Part shown: positions 4,683 to 5,886 of the stretch, piece by piece | Layout of the letters: each line of letters opens with the position of its first letter | Position numbering within the stretch: the stretch's first letter is position 1 | NCBI GenBank assembly: GCA_964584135.1 | Contig: CAZOYN010000051.1 | Span: 1-5,886 of the forward strand | Source of the DNA: CAZOYN01 sp964584135 | Lineage (GTDB): Bacteria > Patescibacteriota > Saccharimonadia > Saccharimonadales > UBA4665 | DNA: 5,886 nucleotides | Reading direction: 5' to 3' | Notes under the pieces: model-generated | Databases searched by the model: none | What the model saw: only the letters and a program-made list of their open reading frames with translations | Told to the model about the DNA's origin: nothing | Translations under genes and position numbers: made by a program

Positions 4683-5886
4683 ATGGACGAAATTGTCAGC
4701 GGCCTGAAACAGGCTGGCTTTAAGGGTGAACATGATGCTTCGCCAGCCACCCTCGACCTCTACAGCCACGATGCCTCCATGTTTGAACTGCGGCCCAAGC
4801 TGGTTGTCTCCCCTACAAACGTCGCAGACGTTGAAAAGCTCGTGCAGCTGGTGGCCGATAAGAAAAAATCACAACCCGGCCTGAGCCTCACTGCCCGCTC
4901 GGCTGGTACCGATATGTCTGGCGGCGCCATCAACGACTCAATTATTGTCGACTTCCGCAAGCATTTCACGAAGTTTGAAGCAGTCACGGCCGCCGCCGCC
5001 CAAGCCCAGCCGGGCGTGCTGTACCGCGACTTCGAGCTGCAAACCCTAAAGCATAAAGCGCTGATGCCCAGCTACCCGGCCTCGCGTGACTTAGCCAGCA
5101 TCGGCGGCATGGTCAACAACAACGCCGGCGGCGAAAAGTCGCTGGAGTTTGGTAAAACCGAAGATTTTGTCACGGAGCTCAAGTTTGTGTTCGCCGATGG
5201 CGTGGAGCGCACCGTTAAGCCGCTCAGAAAAAAAGAGCTCGACAAAAAGATGCGTCAAAAAGATTTTGAGGGCCAGGTTTACAGCAAGCTATTTAAACTG
5301 CTTGAAACACATTACGAGAAGGTTAAGGCTGCCAAACCGCAGGTCACCAAAAACTCTACTGGCTACAACTTGTGGGATGTCTGGGACCGCGAAACCGGCG
5401 TGTTTGACCTCACTAAATTGATTGTTGGCGCCCAGGGCACGCTGGGTTTTGTGACCGACATCCACTTCCGTTTGGTGCCGGCCCGGCCGCACTCCGGACT
5501 GCTGGTCTTATTTATGAAAGACATCGATGACCTCGGCGAAGTCATCCCTAAAATCCTGGAATCAAAGCCGGTCACCTTTGAATCGTTCGATGACGCCACG
5601 CTGTGGCTGTCCATCCGCTTTATGCCAAGCTTCCTCAAATTGCTGGGCTGGAAGCGCTTTATCCATCTGTTAATTACCTTGATACCCGATGGCTTGCAAT
5701 TGCTGCGCGGCGTACCCAAGCTGATTATGATGGTTGAATTTAACGGCGACACCGAAGATGAGGTGCGCGTTAAAGTCCACGCCTTGCATAAAGAACTAGC
5801 CAAGCACCGCGCCCGTTACGAAATCAATGGCTTTGAAGAAGACCCCACCGAAGGTAAATCCGAAAAATTCTGGATTATGCGCCGCT
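4683..5886 (+). CDS. FAD-linked oxidase, PCMH-type (GlcD / D-lactate dehydrogenase-like), 3' end missing
   Basis: The reading frame is open from ATG at 4683 to the window end, 401 codons plus one base. It belongs to the PCMH FAD-binding oxidases that oxidise 2-hydroxy acids such as glycolate or D-lactate and pass electrons onward. The FAD domain spans roughly residues 38-266, with PKLVVSPTNVADVEKLV, then LTARSAGTDMSGGAINDSII (69-88), the pyrophosphate-binding PSYPASRDLASIGGMVNNNA (129-148) ending in NNNAGG, KNSTGYNL (223-230), and VGAQGTLGFVTDIHFRLVP (248-266). The last has GAQGTLG where many relatives have GSEGTLG. A Lys-rich stretch lies at about 181-222. The substrate domain begins after about 270 and is cut off. 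Substrate is not decidable here, and full-length relatives range from about 470 to over 900 residues, some with Fe-S domains. It is divergent from the glycosyltransferase-dehydrogenase pair, and with that dehydrogenase may feed a shared quinone pool. Confidence 0.88.
   Translation, partial: MDEIVSGLKQAGFKGEHDASPATLDLYSHDASMFELRPKLVVSPTNVADVEKLVQLVADKKKSQPGLSLTARSAGTDMSGGAINDSIIVDFRKHFTKFEAVTAAAAQAQPGVLYRDFELQTLKHKALMPSYPASRDLASIGGMVNNNAGGEKSLEFGKTEDFVTELKFVFADGVERTVKPLRKKELDKKMRQKDFEGQVYSKLFKLLETHYEKVKAAKPQVTKNSTGYNLWDVWDRETGVFDLTKLIVGAQGTLGFVTDIHFRLVPARPHSGLLVLFMKDIDDLGEVIPKILESKPVTFESFDDATLWLSIRFMPSFLKLLGWKRFIHLLITLIPDGLQLLRGVPKLIMMVEFNGDTEDEVRVKVHALHKELAKHRARYEINGFEEDPTEGKSEKFWIMRR

Noticed and set aside
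4647..4769. N-terminal extension of the glycosyltransferase to 4769
   Set aside because: It would overlap the divergent FAD oxidase, and the start at 4646 has AGGAG and begins with the typical MKIAIVG strand.

Overview
The window looks like a bacterial chromosome segment with GC clearly above half. It carries a family of AT-rich 113-bp repeats (about a quarter GC) that share long perfect terminal inverted repeats. Compact gene spacing, many very small proteins, a type II NADH dehydrogenase and an FAD-linked oxidase in a short-operon layout would fit a Patescibacteria/Saccharibacteria-like or actinobacteria-like genome. That placement is a guess from style, not from a marker gene.

Right part (2383-5886): ordinary metabolic genes. 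A GT4-type glycosyltransferase (3564-4646, minus) is followed 11 bp later by a type II NADH dehydrogenase (start 3552, minus). Divergent from them, a PCMH-type FAD-linked oxidase starts at 4683 and runs off the right end. The last two genes are flavin redox enzymes that could both feed a quinone pool.

Left part (1-2382): small, mostly unrecognised genes in which four identical copies of the repeat lie in one orientation (1-55 cut by the window edge, 87-199, 1196-1308, 2270-2382). At first sight this resembles a cassette array of spacers of 31, 996 and 961 bp. When the copies are removed on paper the flanks read as continuous genes. Removing copy 3 joins an ATG at 1330 to the ORF ending at 978, giving a clean 79-residue protein. 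Removing copy 4 lets the dehydrogenase end in a stop that overlaps the GTG of a following small ORF. Removing copy 2 keeps a Cys-rich ORF open through the 31-bp spacer. The repeats are therefore best read as a small non-autonomous insertion element that entered genes precisely, with no visible target-site duplication, rather than as integron attC sites.

Other genes on the left: an acidic 95-residue protein with a strong Shine-Dalgarno (647-934, minus), an unrecognised 186-residue protein (1362-1922, plus) divergent from the interrupted 79-residue gene, and a 54-residue zinc-ribbon gene that needs a one-base frameshift to read through (1935-2100, minus). No integrase, transposase, rRNA, tRNA or CRISPR is visible.
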